DNA of 38,483 nucleotides, taken from NCBI GenBank assembly GCA_009773315.1, contig WRPE01000028.1, forward strand, positions 1 to 38,483. Reading direction: 5' to 3'. Of this stretch, positions 24,916-31,695 are shown piece after piece. The notes under the pieces are model-generated. The model saw nothing but the letters and a program-made list of their open reading frames with translations, did not search any database and was not told where the DNA came from. A program made the position numbers and the translations under genes. This DNA comes from Syntrophaceae bacterium (GTDB lineage Bacteria > Desulfobacterota > Syntrophia > Syntrophales > Smithellaceae). Positions within the stretch are counted from its first letter, which is position 1; each line of letters begins with the position of its first letter.

Positions 24916-25689
24916 TTACCCTTTGGCCTTATCCGCCGCCGGATAGAAATTCGCAAGAGCATAAAGCGGATTGGCAATGCCGCCGATATAGACCGTGGGA
25001 TAACTAAAGCCGACTTTTTTCAGCAGCCGGAGACCTTCAATGGCCCGATCAATCTCTTGGGGGGGAAGGGCAATCACGATTTCATCATCGGCCACCTGCC
25101 CCATGGCTCTTTCTCCGTAGCAGGGGATCGCCAATGCGGGCTTGCCGCTGACAAAACACTGGGCAATGGAATCGGTGCACGCTCCTTCTCCGATGAAAGA
25201 AAAATTGAACTTTTCATATTTGACCTTTTGGAGGCCGCACATAATCATCATGATCTGGGCCGGGTTGCCGAAAATGGAAATGACATCCGGTTCGAAGGAG
25301 GTCCTGGCCAGGGGCGCCAGAACAATTGCTTCTCCGGGGGGCATCAGGGGATAATCCTTCTGTTGCACCATGGCGTCTTCCGGTGAGGCAAACCATGTTT
25401 TCGAAAGCATGTTGGCCTCCGTCTGCATGGTTTCTTCCGTTGTGGGCGTCAATGCATGAAGACGCTTACATCGATCAAGGATCTTGCTGTCGCTTACGAT
25501 GCCCAGAGTCATACCCATGGTTCTGACCATGAAAGGCAGTTGACAAAACGTGTGGGGTTTGTCCATTCGGGTGAGGCCCTTGATATTATCCAACTCCGCA
25601 GCCTTTTCGAGCCTTTTGAATACCACCGGTTCGGTTTTGAGAGCCAGGTATTTTCTGAACGCCGCGCTTTTTTCCGCCCAATCAACCAT
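24916..25689 (-). CDS. DUF169 family protein, 257 aa
   Basis: Complete DUF169 (COG2043-type) protein: ALKTEPVVFKRLEKA at the N-terminus, CQLPFMVRTMG near residue 49, PEDAMVQQKDYPLMPPGEAIVLAPL, DVISIFGNPAQIMMIMCGLQK, FSFIGEGACTDSIAQCFVSGKPALAIPCYGERAMGQVADDEIVIALPP. Several conserved Cys (CQLP, GEGACTDS, AIPCYGER) may bind a cofactor or metal. The family is common in anaerobes and archaea; its biochemical role is not established. ATG at 25689 follows AGGAGG. It is divergent from the methyltransferase operon, and the repeat copy B lies in the shared upstream region. Confidence 0.88.
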   Translation of the reverse strand: MVDWAEKSAAFRKYLALKTEPVVFKRLEKAAELDNIKGLTRMDKPHTFCQLPFMVRTMGMTLGIVSDSKILDRCKRLHALTPTTEETMQTEANMLSKTWFASPEDAMVQQKDYPLMPPGEAIVLAPLARTSFEPDVISIFGNPAQIMMIMCGLQKVKYEKFNFSFIGEGACTDSIAQCFVSGKPALAIPCYGERAMGQVADDEIVIALPPQEIDRAIEGLRLLKKVGFSYPTVYIGGIANPLYALANFYPAADKAKG

Positions 25690-25714
25690 CTTTTTACCTC
25701 CTGTTTTTATAGCT

Positions 25715-25785
25715 CAAGTATTGATTTGTGAAGTAATATGTGCAAAATTCTCTTTGAAATCAAGAAATAAATCAATACTTTTTCA
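25715..25785. repeat. Dispersed intergenic repeat, copy B, with 12-bp inverted arms
   Basis: AAGTATTGATTT (25716-25727) and its exact complement AAATCAATACTT (25769-25780) enclose 41 bp. The whole 71-bp block aligns with 15121-15190. It sits between the divergent DUF169 and methyltransferase genes. The pair TTGAAA (25754-25759) and TACTTT could serve as a weak promoter, but this is speculative. Confidence 0.7.
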
Positions 25786-25938
25786 TATATAGCTGGCAGT
25801 AATAAAACAGATGTATTATATGCTCCGCAATAAAAACGCTCTGGAGACAGAAGCAATGAACGGAGCAGGAAAAGTGTTTGTGGTAGCGGGCCGAACCTGC
25901 GAAGTTGTTATGGATGGTTAAAAGATGAGGGGCAAACG

Positions 25939-26769
25939 ATGTCAACTGAGTTGAACCAGAACATTCAGGAGCACTACACCAGGGCTGATCTCGGCCGGCT
26001 GATCCTTGCCGCACTCGAGAAAGCCGGTAAAGACATAAACCAGCTTACACCAGAGGACCTGGCGCCGGTCGATGAATTCCATATTCGAGGCCGCGTCGCC
26101 ACCCTCGAGCTTGCGCGGGCCGCAGGCATTGATTCAAAGATGCATGTTCTTGACGTCGGCAGCGGTATTGGCGGTTCTTCACGATGTCTCGCGCGCGAGT
26201 TCGGCTGCCGTGTCACCGGCATAGATCTTACCGACGAATACTGCCGCGTGGCGGCGATGCTCACCGAGAGAGTCGGATTGTCTGCGCTTGTCAGTTATCA
26301 GCAAGGGGATGCCCTTCATCTGCCGTTTCCGGATAGGACCTTCGACGTCGTGTGGACAGAGCACGTCGCGATGAACATCTCGGATAAGACCCGACTCTAT
26401 CGCGAAATGTTCAGAGTGCTCAACCCTGGAGGGACGCTGGCACTCTATGACATCCTCGCCGGCCCGTCTGGTCCGGTGCTCTTTCCCGTACCCTGGGCTC
26501 GTCTGCCGGAAACAAGCTTTGTAGTAACACCAGACGAGCTACGTGAACTTCTCCATCAAGCGGGATTCAGAATTGTCGATTGGGCGGATACGACGGATGT
26601 TGCGCGGACACGGTTTGCTTCCTTGGCCGAGAAAATTCGCAAGGAAGGCCTGCCACCCCTTGGATTTCATGTGCTCCTGGGAGCCGATTCCGAGGACATG
26701 GCGCAGAACCAGCTGCGTAATCTACAGGAAGGACGGATTGTCCTCGCACAGATTGTCGCGATAAAATAG
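25939..26769 (+). CDS. Class I SAM-dependent methyltransferase, 276 aa
   Basis: Methyltransf_11/UbiE-like Rossmann fold: motif I VLDVGSGIGGSSRCLA (70-85), GIDLTDEYC (acidic end of beta2), motif II region GDALHLPFPDRTFDVVWTEHVAMNI, and motif III RVLNPGGTLALYDI. The N-terminal YTRADLGRLILAAL and following helices resemble sarcosine/dimethylglycine or small-molecule O/N-methyltransferases. The substrate is unknown. ATG at 25939 has GAGGGG upstream. It is the first gene of a plus-strand group with a zinc alcohol dehydrogenase and a C_GCAxxG_C_C gene fragment. I recall a methyltransferase next to a C_GCAxxG_C_C protein in the Desulfovibrio DVU_1555-1556 region as well. Confidence 0.9.
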   Translation: MSTELNQNIQEHYTRADLGRLILAALEKAGKDINQLTPEDLAPVDEFHIRGRVATLELARAAGIDSKMHVLDVGSGIGGSSRCLAREFGCRVTGIDLTDEYCRVAAMLTERVGLSALVSYQQGDALHLPFPDRTFDVVWTEHVAMNISDKTRLYREMFRVLNPGGTLALYDILAGPSGPVLFPVPWARLPETSFVVTPDELRELLHQAGFRIVDWADTTDVARTRFASLAEKIRKEGLPPLGFHVLLGADSEDMAQNQLRNLQEGRIVLAQIVAIK

Positions 26770-26835
26770 CTGTGATGTCTTATCATCTTGACAGCTTTTT
26801 CAATAAGAGTACATCAATTCAGAGAGGAGAAATCA

Positions 26836-27867
26836 ATGAAAGCAGCAGTGATGCATGGCGCGAGGGACATCAGAACGGAAACCGTTCCCGATCCCATTCT
26901 CGAACCCCACGGGGTCATCATCAAGGTAAAGGCATGCGGTGTCTGTGGTTCCGACCTGCATGTGTATAAACGGGACGGCCTGGACGGCACAATTTTCGGA
27001 CATGAATTCAGCGGCGATATCGTCGAAGTCGGTTCCCAAGTGACGGGTATCGCGCCGGGCACACGCGTAACGGCGGTTGGTTTCAAACCCTGCGGAACAT
27101 GTTTCTGGTGCGCACAAGGCAAGGGGCACCGCTGCTCCAATATGGCGCTTCTGGGCTACCAATTCCCCGGAGCCATGGCGGAATATGTCCATATTCCCTC
27201 TGCCGCCTTGGGGCGCAACGTCTTCCCGCTGCCCGATGAATTAAGTTATGAGGACGCGGCTTCGGTAGAACCTCTTTCCATTTCCTATTTTTCCGTCAAC
27301 CGCGCCCTGCCCAAGGAAAACGACATGGTCGCCGTGATCGGCCTGGGTGTGATCGGACTTTACGCCGTTCAAGTTTTGAAGGCCCTGGGGGTTACAAAAA
27401 TTATTGCCAGCGGACGCAGGCCCTCCCGGCTGGAAGCCGCCAAAATATGCGGCGCCGATATTATCATCGATGCGGCAAAGGATGATGCCGTCAAGGCAGC
27501 TATGGAAGCAACATCCAAAATGGGCGTCAATACCGTCGTGGAATGCGCGGGAATGCAGGCAACCTTCGATCAGTCCATCGCCATGACCCGCGGCGGCGGA
27601 AAAATCATGCTCGTAGGAATTTATGAAGAACCCCTGACCTGGGATCCCCTGACCGCAATCGCCAAAAACCTCTCTCTAATCGGCTGCCTGGGTGGCAATT
27701 TCCCCGCATCGATCGAGCTTCTCAAAAGCGGAAAAGTCAGCGCCAAGCCCCTGATCACCCACCGATTCTCTCTGGATCAGGCCGCCCTGGCATTTAAAAC
27801 GCAGTTGCAGGACCCTGAAGCGATTAAGGTGATGATCACGGAGAATGAGCCATGGCACAAGAGATGA
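26836..27867 (+). CDS. Zinc-dependent medium-chain alcohol dehydrogenase, 343 aa
   Basis: MDR family with both zinc sites. Catalytic site: Cys37 (CGVCGSDLH), His56-Glu57 (FGHEFSGDIVEVG). Structural site: Cys86, Cys89, Cys92, Cys100 (PCGTCFWCAQGKGHRC). The NAD(P) motif is VAVIGLGVIGLYAVQVLKALG. Start at ATG 26836 is set by AGAGGAG; the frame is open upstream. Closest in style to threonine/sorbitol/L-idonate dehydrogenases; the substrate is uncertain. The gene begins 66 bp after the methyltransferase and its end overlaps the next gene by 16 nt. It is similar in its first 60 residues to the second dehydrogenase at 28631-29551. Confidence 0.92.
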   Translation: MKAAVMHGARDIRTETVPDPILEPHGVIIKVKACGVCGSDLHVYKRDGLDGTIFGHEFSGDIVEVGSQVTGIAPGTRVTAVGFKPCGTCFWCAQGKGHRCSNMALLGYQFPGAMAEYVHIPSAALGRNVFPLPDELSYEDAASVEPLSISYFSVNRALPKENDMVAVIGLGVIGLYAVQVLKALGVTKIIASGRRPSRLEAAKICGADIIIDAAKDDAVKAAMEATSKMGVNTVVECAGMQATFDQSIAMTRGGGKIMLVGIYEEPLTWDPLTAIAKNLSLIGCLGGNFPASIELLKSGKVSAKPLITHRFSLDQAALAFKTQLQDPEAIKVMITENEPWHKR

Positions 27868-28136
27868 ATAGAGAAGAAACACTCGACCGCCTTGAGGAAA
27901 AAGCCGGCGATTACGAGGAACGATTCGCAAGCTGCTCGCAGGGAACCTTGCTGGCCCTGCAGGAGACTTTCAATCTGGGAAATGCCCAGGTACTGAAGGC
28001 GACGACCGACCTCAATTTGGCGAAAGGAACGGCTACATACCCGATCAAACCTTCGGGATCGGCCTTCTGTATAATGCCGTCACAGATCTCGACCCGGATC
28101 GGCTCACCGCAATCCAGGCATGGGCTGTCGATTTGA
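27852..28136 (+). pseudogene. C_GCAxxG_C_C family redox protein gene, 3' end lost
   Basis: ATG at 27852 has GGAG 8 nt upstream and overlaps the dehydrogenase stop by 16 nt. Residues 1-53 (LEEKAGDYEERFASCSQGTLLALQETFNLGNAQVLKATTDL) match the N-terminal part of C_GCAxxG_C_C proteins: one Cys in a SCSQGTLLALQE helix, then the GLGDxxxxKA-like helix. The following GG..CGA.. and C-terminal Cys motifs are absent. After about 28012 the frame reads through antisense MerB-like sequence and stops at 28136, giving an unrelated 40-residue tail. The gene is therefore truncated at a junction shared with the convergent MerB-like gene. Confidence 0.75.
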
Positions 28137-28456
28137 ATCTTCTTCCCCGGGAAAAGCCAGCAGACCGCCAGCGATTCGAACCCTCACTGACCGAACCATT
28201 TCTGCTGACCATCAATCGTAATGCGGTAATGCGTTGGCAGGTTATTGAAAGGAGCAAAAGAGGTGATGTGGTCTGTTCGCGGATACAACCATCCCGCAAT
28301 GCCCGCAGAAAACAGATCGTGGAGTGTCTTTCTCCCTTCTTCAACCGTGAGTCCCAGTTCCGATGCCAGCTCCGTATAAAACGGCGCCTGCCCGGTTTCC
28401 ACCATACGCTTCATGATCAGGTGGAAGGTTTGATTCAATGCACTCGGTTTATCCAT
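27911..28456 (-). CDS. MerB-like organometal lyase with in-frame UGA (probable selenocysteine) and truncated 3' end
   Basis: ATG at 28456 has AAGGAGG 8 nt upstream. Residues 1-60 form the winged-helix-like N-terminus of MerB proteins (ALNQTFHLIMKRMVETGQAPFYTELASELGLTVEEG), then FAPFNNLPTHYRITIDGQQKWFGQ. Codon 91 is TGA (28186-28184). Reading through it gives GFESLAVCWLFPGKKIQID, then SPCLDCGEPIRVEI, collinear with MerB from its catalytic Cys96 (CALDTLMFPALIGR...ESPCxxTGEPVRL). The UGA thus replaces Cys96, and Glu stands at the Asp99 position. Homology ends near 28016; beyond it the frame is antisense to the convergent gene and stops at 27911. The second catalytic Cys (159 in MerB) is lost, so the present copy is probably inactive. 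A simple nonsense mutation is the alternative. Confidence 0.7.
28156..28172 (-). promoter_or_regulatory. Candidate bacterial SECIS hairpin
   Basis: On the mRNA, 11 nt after the UGA, GCUGGC (28172-28167) pairs with GCUGGC (28161-28156; four Watson-Crick and two G-U pairs) around loop GGUCU (28166-28162). From memory the E. coli fdhF SECIS also starts 11 nt after its UGA, is 17 nt long and has GGUCU in its loop. The loop begins with G, as SelB recognition requires. Confidence 0.65.
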
Positions 28457-28630
28457 GGCTCTTCCCTCCTTACAAAATTTTTATATTTATGATGCAAAGT
28501 ACAATAAATGTTAATTTCTCCGTTACGATCAGAAGCTCAAAATCATTTTCTTTTGCGGGTCAACTAAGGCAAAACATACTATTATTGTTATAGATTACGA
28601 CAGGACTTGTCATGTTTGCCTTCTGACCTC

Positions 28631-29551
28631 TCAGGGTTCAACCAGAATCTTGATGGCGGTTTTGCTTTTTCCCGCCAGAACCTCGAAACCTTTTTCGGCG
28701 ATGTCCGCCAGCGGGATAATGTCCGTAATAATGCTCTCGGGCCGGATCGTCCCCGTTTCCAACCATTTCATGGCCAGAGCCGGATTGATGAAGTTGGTAC
28801 CGATCATCGTCGTTTCACGGGTCACAAAACCCAGCATATGGACGGCAGCTCGTTCCGTGAAGATTCCCTGAACGATGACCATTCCCTGGTAGCGTGCTGA
28901 GGCCAGGCAATCCTTGAGCGTTGCTTCGATGCCGACGGCTTCAATGGCCACATCCACACCGCGCCCCTTGGTTAATTCCTTGATCTTTGCCGGGCTCTTG
29001 ATTTCCGCGGGATTCCAGACCAGCGTCGCTCCCAGTTCTTCGGCCTTTTTCCGCCGGTTTTCCAGAACATCCGTCATATATATGGTTTGGACACCCATCG
29101 CTTTCAGTCCCATAAGCAGCATGAGCCCCACCGTACCGGCACCGGCGATAAAGACGGTGTCCTCGGACTTGACATGGCCGCGATCAATGGCGTAAGCCGC
29201 ACCGGACAGAGGTTCCAGAACAGTAGCCCGTTTCCAATCCATGTCGTCAGGGATTCTTAACAGCCGCTCGGTTGGACAAACGATGACTTCGGCATACGCA
29301 CCGGCCATGAGCGTACAAACACGATCGCCGACTTTGTAATCGTCAACACCTGATCCTACGGCGACAATATTGCCGCAAGCTTCGTGGCCAAAGGGGCTCT
29401 CCGGAAACGGGCCGTGCAGATACTCATGCAAGTCGGATCCGCAAATCCCGCAATACTTGATTTTGACCTTGACTTCCCCGGGCCCTGGCGTCGGGTCCGT
29501 AACTTCTTCTACGCGGATGTCACGAATGCCGTGATAAATCGTCTTTTTCAT
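28631..29551 (-). CDS. Zinc-dependent alcohol dehydrogenase-like MDR protein lacking the structural zinc loop, 306 aa
   Basis: Start at ATG 29551 set by AGAGGAG. Catalytic zinc site: Cys37 (CGICGSDLH), His56-Glu57 (FGHEACGNIVAVG). Nucleotide motif: VFIAGAGTVGLMLLMGLKAMG. The four-cysteine structural zinc lobe present in the paralogue at 26836-27867 is absent; the chain goes directly from GDRVCTLM to AGAYAEVIV, which explains the short length. Substrate is not readable; ends with the usual KTAIKILVEP. It lies upstream of the MerB-like gene on the same strand (174-bp gap), so both may be transcribed together. Confidence 0.9.
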   Translation of the reverse strand: MKKTIYHGIRDIRVEEVTDPTPGPGEVKVKIKYCGICGSDLHEYLHGPFPESPFGHEACGNIVAVGSGVDDYKVGDRVCTLMAGAYAEVIVCPTERLLRIPDDMDWKRATVLEPLSGAAYAIDRGHVKSEDTVFIAGAGTVGLMLLMGLKAMGVQTIYMTDVLENRRKKAEELGATLVWNPAEIKSPAKIKELTKGRGVDVAIEAVGIEATLKDCLASARYQGMVIVQGIFTERAAVHMLGFVTRETTMIGTNFINPALAMKWLETGTIRPESIITDIIPLADIAEKGFEVLAGKSKTAIKILVEP

Positions 29552-29943
29552 AAAAACTCCTCTTTCGTTCTGAATGATACTTGTAACCAAAACCGGTATA
29601 CTGCGTATCACGCACTTCTCGAATCGTCAAGACGGGCATGCACGTTACACATGATATCCCCCCGCTGGCGGGTGGAAATTTTTTGCCTTGGCTTATTCAG
29701 CAGCTGCGTTGCATATGTTTGTAAGCTGACCATCCGCTTCTTCCACCTCCTTCCCTGCGTGACACCTTCGCAGCGGAGGATATGAACAGTTTTAATATTG
29801 CTGCCCTGTTTCTGCACTGGAATTACAGAGGAATAATGCTTCATTTCTAAAATGTGGAAATCTGAACTGCTTTTGTGCTAGGTTTCCCCCAAGGCCAGTC
29901 ACCATTAAAGGCTTTAAAGCTTATAAAAAGGAGAAGCAAAATC
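29552..29943. other. Intergenic region between divergent dehydrogenase and hydrolase genes
   Basis: About 390 bp with no convincing gene. A 78-codon minus-strand frame (29608-29844) lacks a ribosome binding site and recognisable motifs. CCCGCTGGCGGG at about 29660 forms a short GC-rich hairpin followed by AATTTTTT on the plus strand and resembles a terminator, but no gene ends here. Divergent promoters must lie here; I could not assign them. Confidence 0.35.
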
Positions 29944-30804
29944 ATGAAAACCTACAAAGTAAAAGTTCCCCGCGGCACTTTTAATGTTCGGGATTCTGGA
30001 AACCTGAACGGCTTTCCTGTTGTCATGCAGCATGGCTGGCCGGAAAGTTCCTATGCATGGGAGCCGGTGCATCCCTTCCTCAGTGACAAATTGAGGATCA
30101 TTGCCCCGGATCTTCGAGGTCTGGGCGACAGCGAAAGAACATTGAAACCGGAATTGTATCAGAAACGCGAACTGGCCCATGACATTATGGAAGTCATCGA
30201 TGCCCTCGGCATCAAAGATTTTTTTCTTGTCGGTCATGACTGGGGCGGCAATGTTGTTCAGGAAATAGCCTTCGCCATTCCCGAAAGGATCAAGAAGCTG
30301 GTGGTGATGAATTTTCCTATCGTCAGCAACACCAGGGGAAATGCCGAAGCCATGAAGGTCATGCAGAGTTGGGGTTGTGCGCCCCTTATGTATCAGTATT
30401 TCCAACAGCAGAAAGGCTTGCCGGAGGCCATGATTAAAGGCAACGAAGAGGTCTGGATCCGCTGGTGCTTCGGAAAATCCGGCCGGGACGGGAAAATTTC
30501 TGAAGAGATCATTCAGGAATACATTCGCTGCTACAAAATCGAAAACACGCCGGCCACCGGCGCCTCTTATTATCGCGCGATGAGGCACGATATGAAGCGC
30601 TGGATGGAATTGAGCGGCCGGAAACTGCCCATGCCCACGCTTTATATTTACGGCAATAAGGACATGGTCATCATTCCGGAGTACCTGAACCATATAGAAG
30701 ACTGCTTTGACCAGCTCGAGGTAAAACAGGTCGATGCCGACCATTTTCTCCAGGAGGAAAAACCGGAGATCATCGCTAAATTATTGAATGACTTTTTATT
30801 GTAA
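29944..30804 (+). CDS. Epoxide hydrolase-like alpha/beta hydrolase, 286 aa
   Basis: Start at ATG 29944, preceded by AAGGAGAAG. Alpha/beta hydrolase of the epoxide hydrolase / haloalkane dehalogenase group: oxyanion motif HGWPESSYAW (30-39), nucleophile Asp99 in VGHDWGGNV, acid Asp240 in YGNKDMV, base His267 in DADHFLQEEKPE. An Asp (not Ser) nucleophile and HGWP favour epoxide hydrolase over esterase. Expected reaction: opening of an epoxide to a diol through an alkyl-enzyme ester. No signal peptide. It is followed 16 bp downstream by a short-chain dehydrogenase, a reasonable partner for oxidising the diol or alcohol product; that pathway link is inference. Confidence 0.9.
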   Translation: MKTYKVKVPRGTFNVRDSGNLNGFPVVMQHGWPESSYAWEPVHPFLSDKLRIIAPDLRGLGDSERTLKPELYQKRELAHDIMEVIDALGIKDFFLVGHDWGGNVVQEIAFAIPERIKKLVVMNFPIVSNTRGNAEAMKVMQSWGCAPLMYQYFQQQKGLPEAMIKGNEEVWIRWCFGKSGRDGKISEEIIQEYIRCYKIENTPATGASYYRAMRHDMKRWMELSGRKLPMPTLYIYGNKDMVIIPEYLNHIEDCFDQLEVKQVDADHFLQEEKPEIIAKLLNDFLL

Positions 30805-30820
30805 TATCAGAGGAGATTTT

Positions 30821-31609
30821 ATGAATATCAAGGATAAAGTTGTGGTCGTCACCGGAGGCGCATCCGGAATCGGACGCGGCCTTTGCCAGCGTTTTGCAGC
30901 CGCAGGGGCGAAGGGTGTTGTGGTATCCGATTATAACGGCGCCGGAGCGGCCAAGGTGGCCGAAGAAATCGGCGGCCTCGCTGTAACAACCGATGTAGGC
31001 AATGAAGCACAGATTAAGGAGCTGGTGGACATTACCATCCGCAAGTACGGTCCGATTGACCTTTTCTGCTCAAACGCGGGGATTGCATCGGCCGGTGGGG
31101 CGGAGGCGCCGGACAAGGACTGGCAGCGCTGCTGGGACATTCATGTCATGGCTCATGTGTATGCAGCCCGCGCCGTTTTGCCGTCCATGATCGAGCGCGG
31201 CAGCGGCTACCTTCTCCAGACGGGCTCGGCCGGGGGATTGCTCACCACCCTGGGCCAAGCGCCTTACGCTGTCACCAAACACGCCGCCGTGGCCTTTGCG
31301 GAATGGCTGTCGATCACCCATGCCCACCAGGGTATTAAAGTCAGTTGTCTCTGTCCTTTCGGCGTCATCTCCGGAATGCTTCCTGAAGATGCAGAGGGCA
31401 TCGGGAAGCTGATCCTGAAAACGGCCATAACGGCGGAACAATGTGCTGATTATGTCGTCGCAGCTTTGGAAAAAGAGGAGTTCTTTATTTTGCCCCACCC
31501 GGAAATTCTGGGTTATTTCCAGGCGAGATCCAATAATCATGAACGCTGGCTGCACCATATGCGCAAAGAGCAGAAGAAATATGTCCTGTCCGACGGCTCG
31601 GAAAAATAA
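30821..31609 (+). CDS. Short-chain dehydrogenase/reductase, 262 aa
   Basis: Start at ATG 30821 with GAGGAG. Classical SDR: cofactor motif TGGASGIG (11-18), SNAG in LFCSNAGIASAGG, active-site Ser in QTGSAGGLL and catalytic YAVTK. The acidic end of beta2 (VVSDYNGAG) suggests NAD preference. The C-terminal part (LPHPEILGYFQARSNNHERWLHHMRKEQKKY) resembles SDRs near lipid or xenobiotic degradation genes. Co-transcribed with the epoxide hydrolase-like gene; the pair ends at a clear intrinsic terminator. Confidence 0.92.
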   Translation: MNIKDKVVVVTGGASGIGRGLCQRFAAAGAKGVVVSDYNGAGAAKVAEEIGGLAVTTDVGNEAQIKELVDITIRKYGPIDLFCSNAGIASAGGAEAPDKDWQRCWDIHVMAHVYAARAVLPSMIERGSGYLLQTGSAGGLLTTLGQAPYAVTKHAAVAFAEWLSITHAHQGIKVSCLCPFGVISGMLPEDAEGIGKLILKTAITAEQCADYVVAALEKEEFFILPHPEILGYFQARSNNHERWLHHMRKEQKKYVLSDGSEK

Positions 31610-31630
31610 TTTTCTTCAATTATTGCCTCA

Positions 31631-31662
31631 AAGTCAGGCGTCCGCAGGGCGCCTGACTTTTT
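31631..31662 (+). terminator. Intrinsic terminator after the SDR gene
   Basis: AAGTCAGGCG (31631-31640) and CGCCTGACTT (31650-31659) form a perfect 10-bp stem with a 9-nt loop, followed by T residues; the A-rich left flank could let it act on the opposite strand for the convergent metallophosphoesterase gene too. Confidence 0.85.
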
Positions 31663-31695
31663 CAACGCCTGGATCCGATGCAATAAACGGTTGTG

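Noticed and set aside
28136-28184. Treating the MerB-like 90-codon frame as a complete small protein
   Set aside because: The homology continues directly after the TGA in the same frame, so a 90-aa product would be only the N-terminal domain without any catalytic residue.
29608-29844. 78-aa minus-strand frame between dehydrogenase and hydrolase
   Set aside because: No ribosome binding site, no recognisable motif, odd composition.
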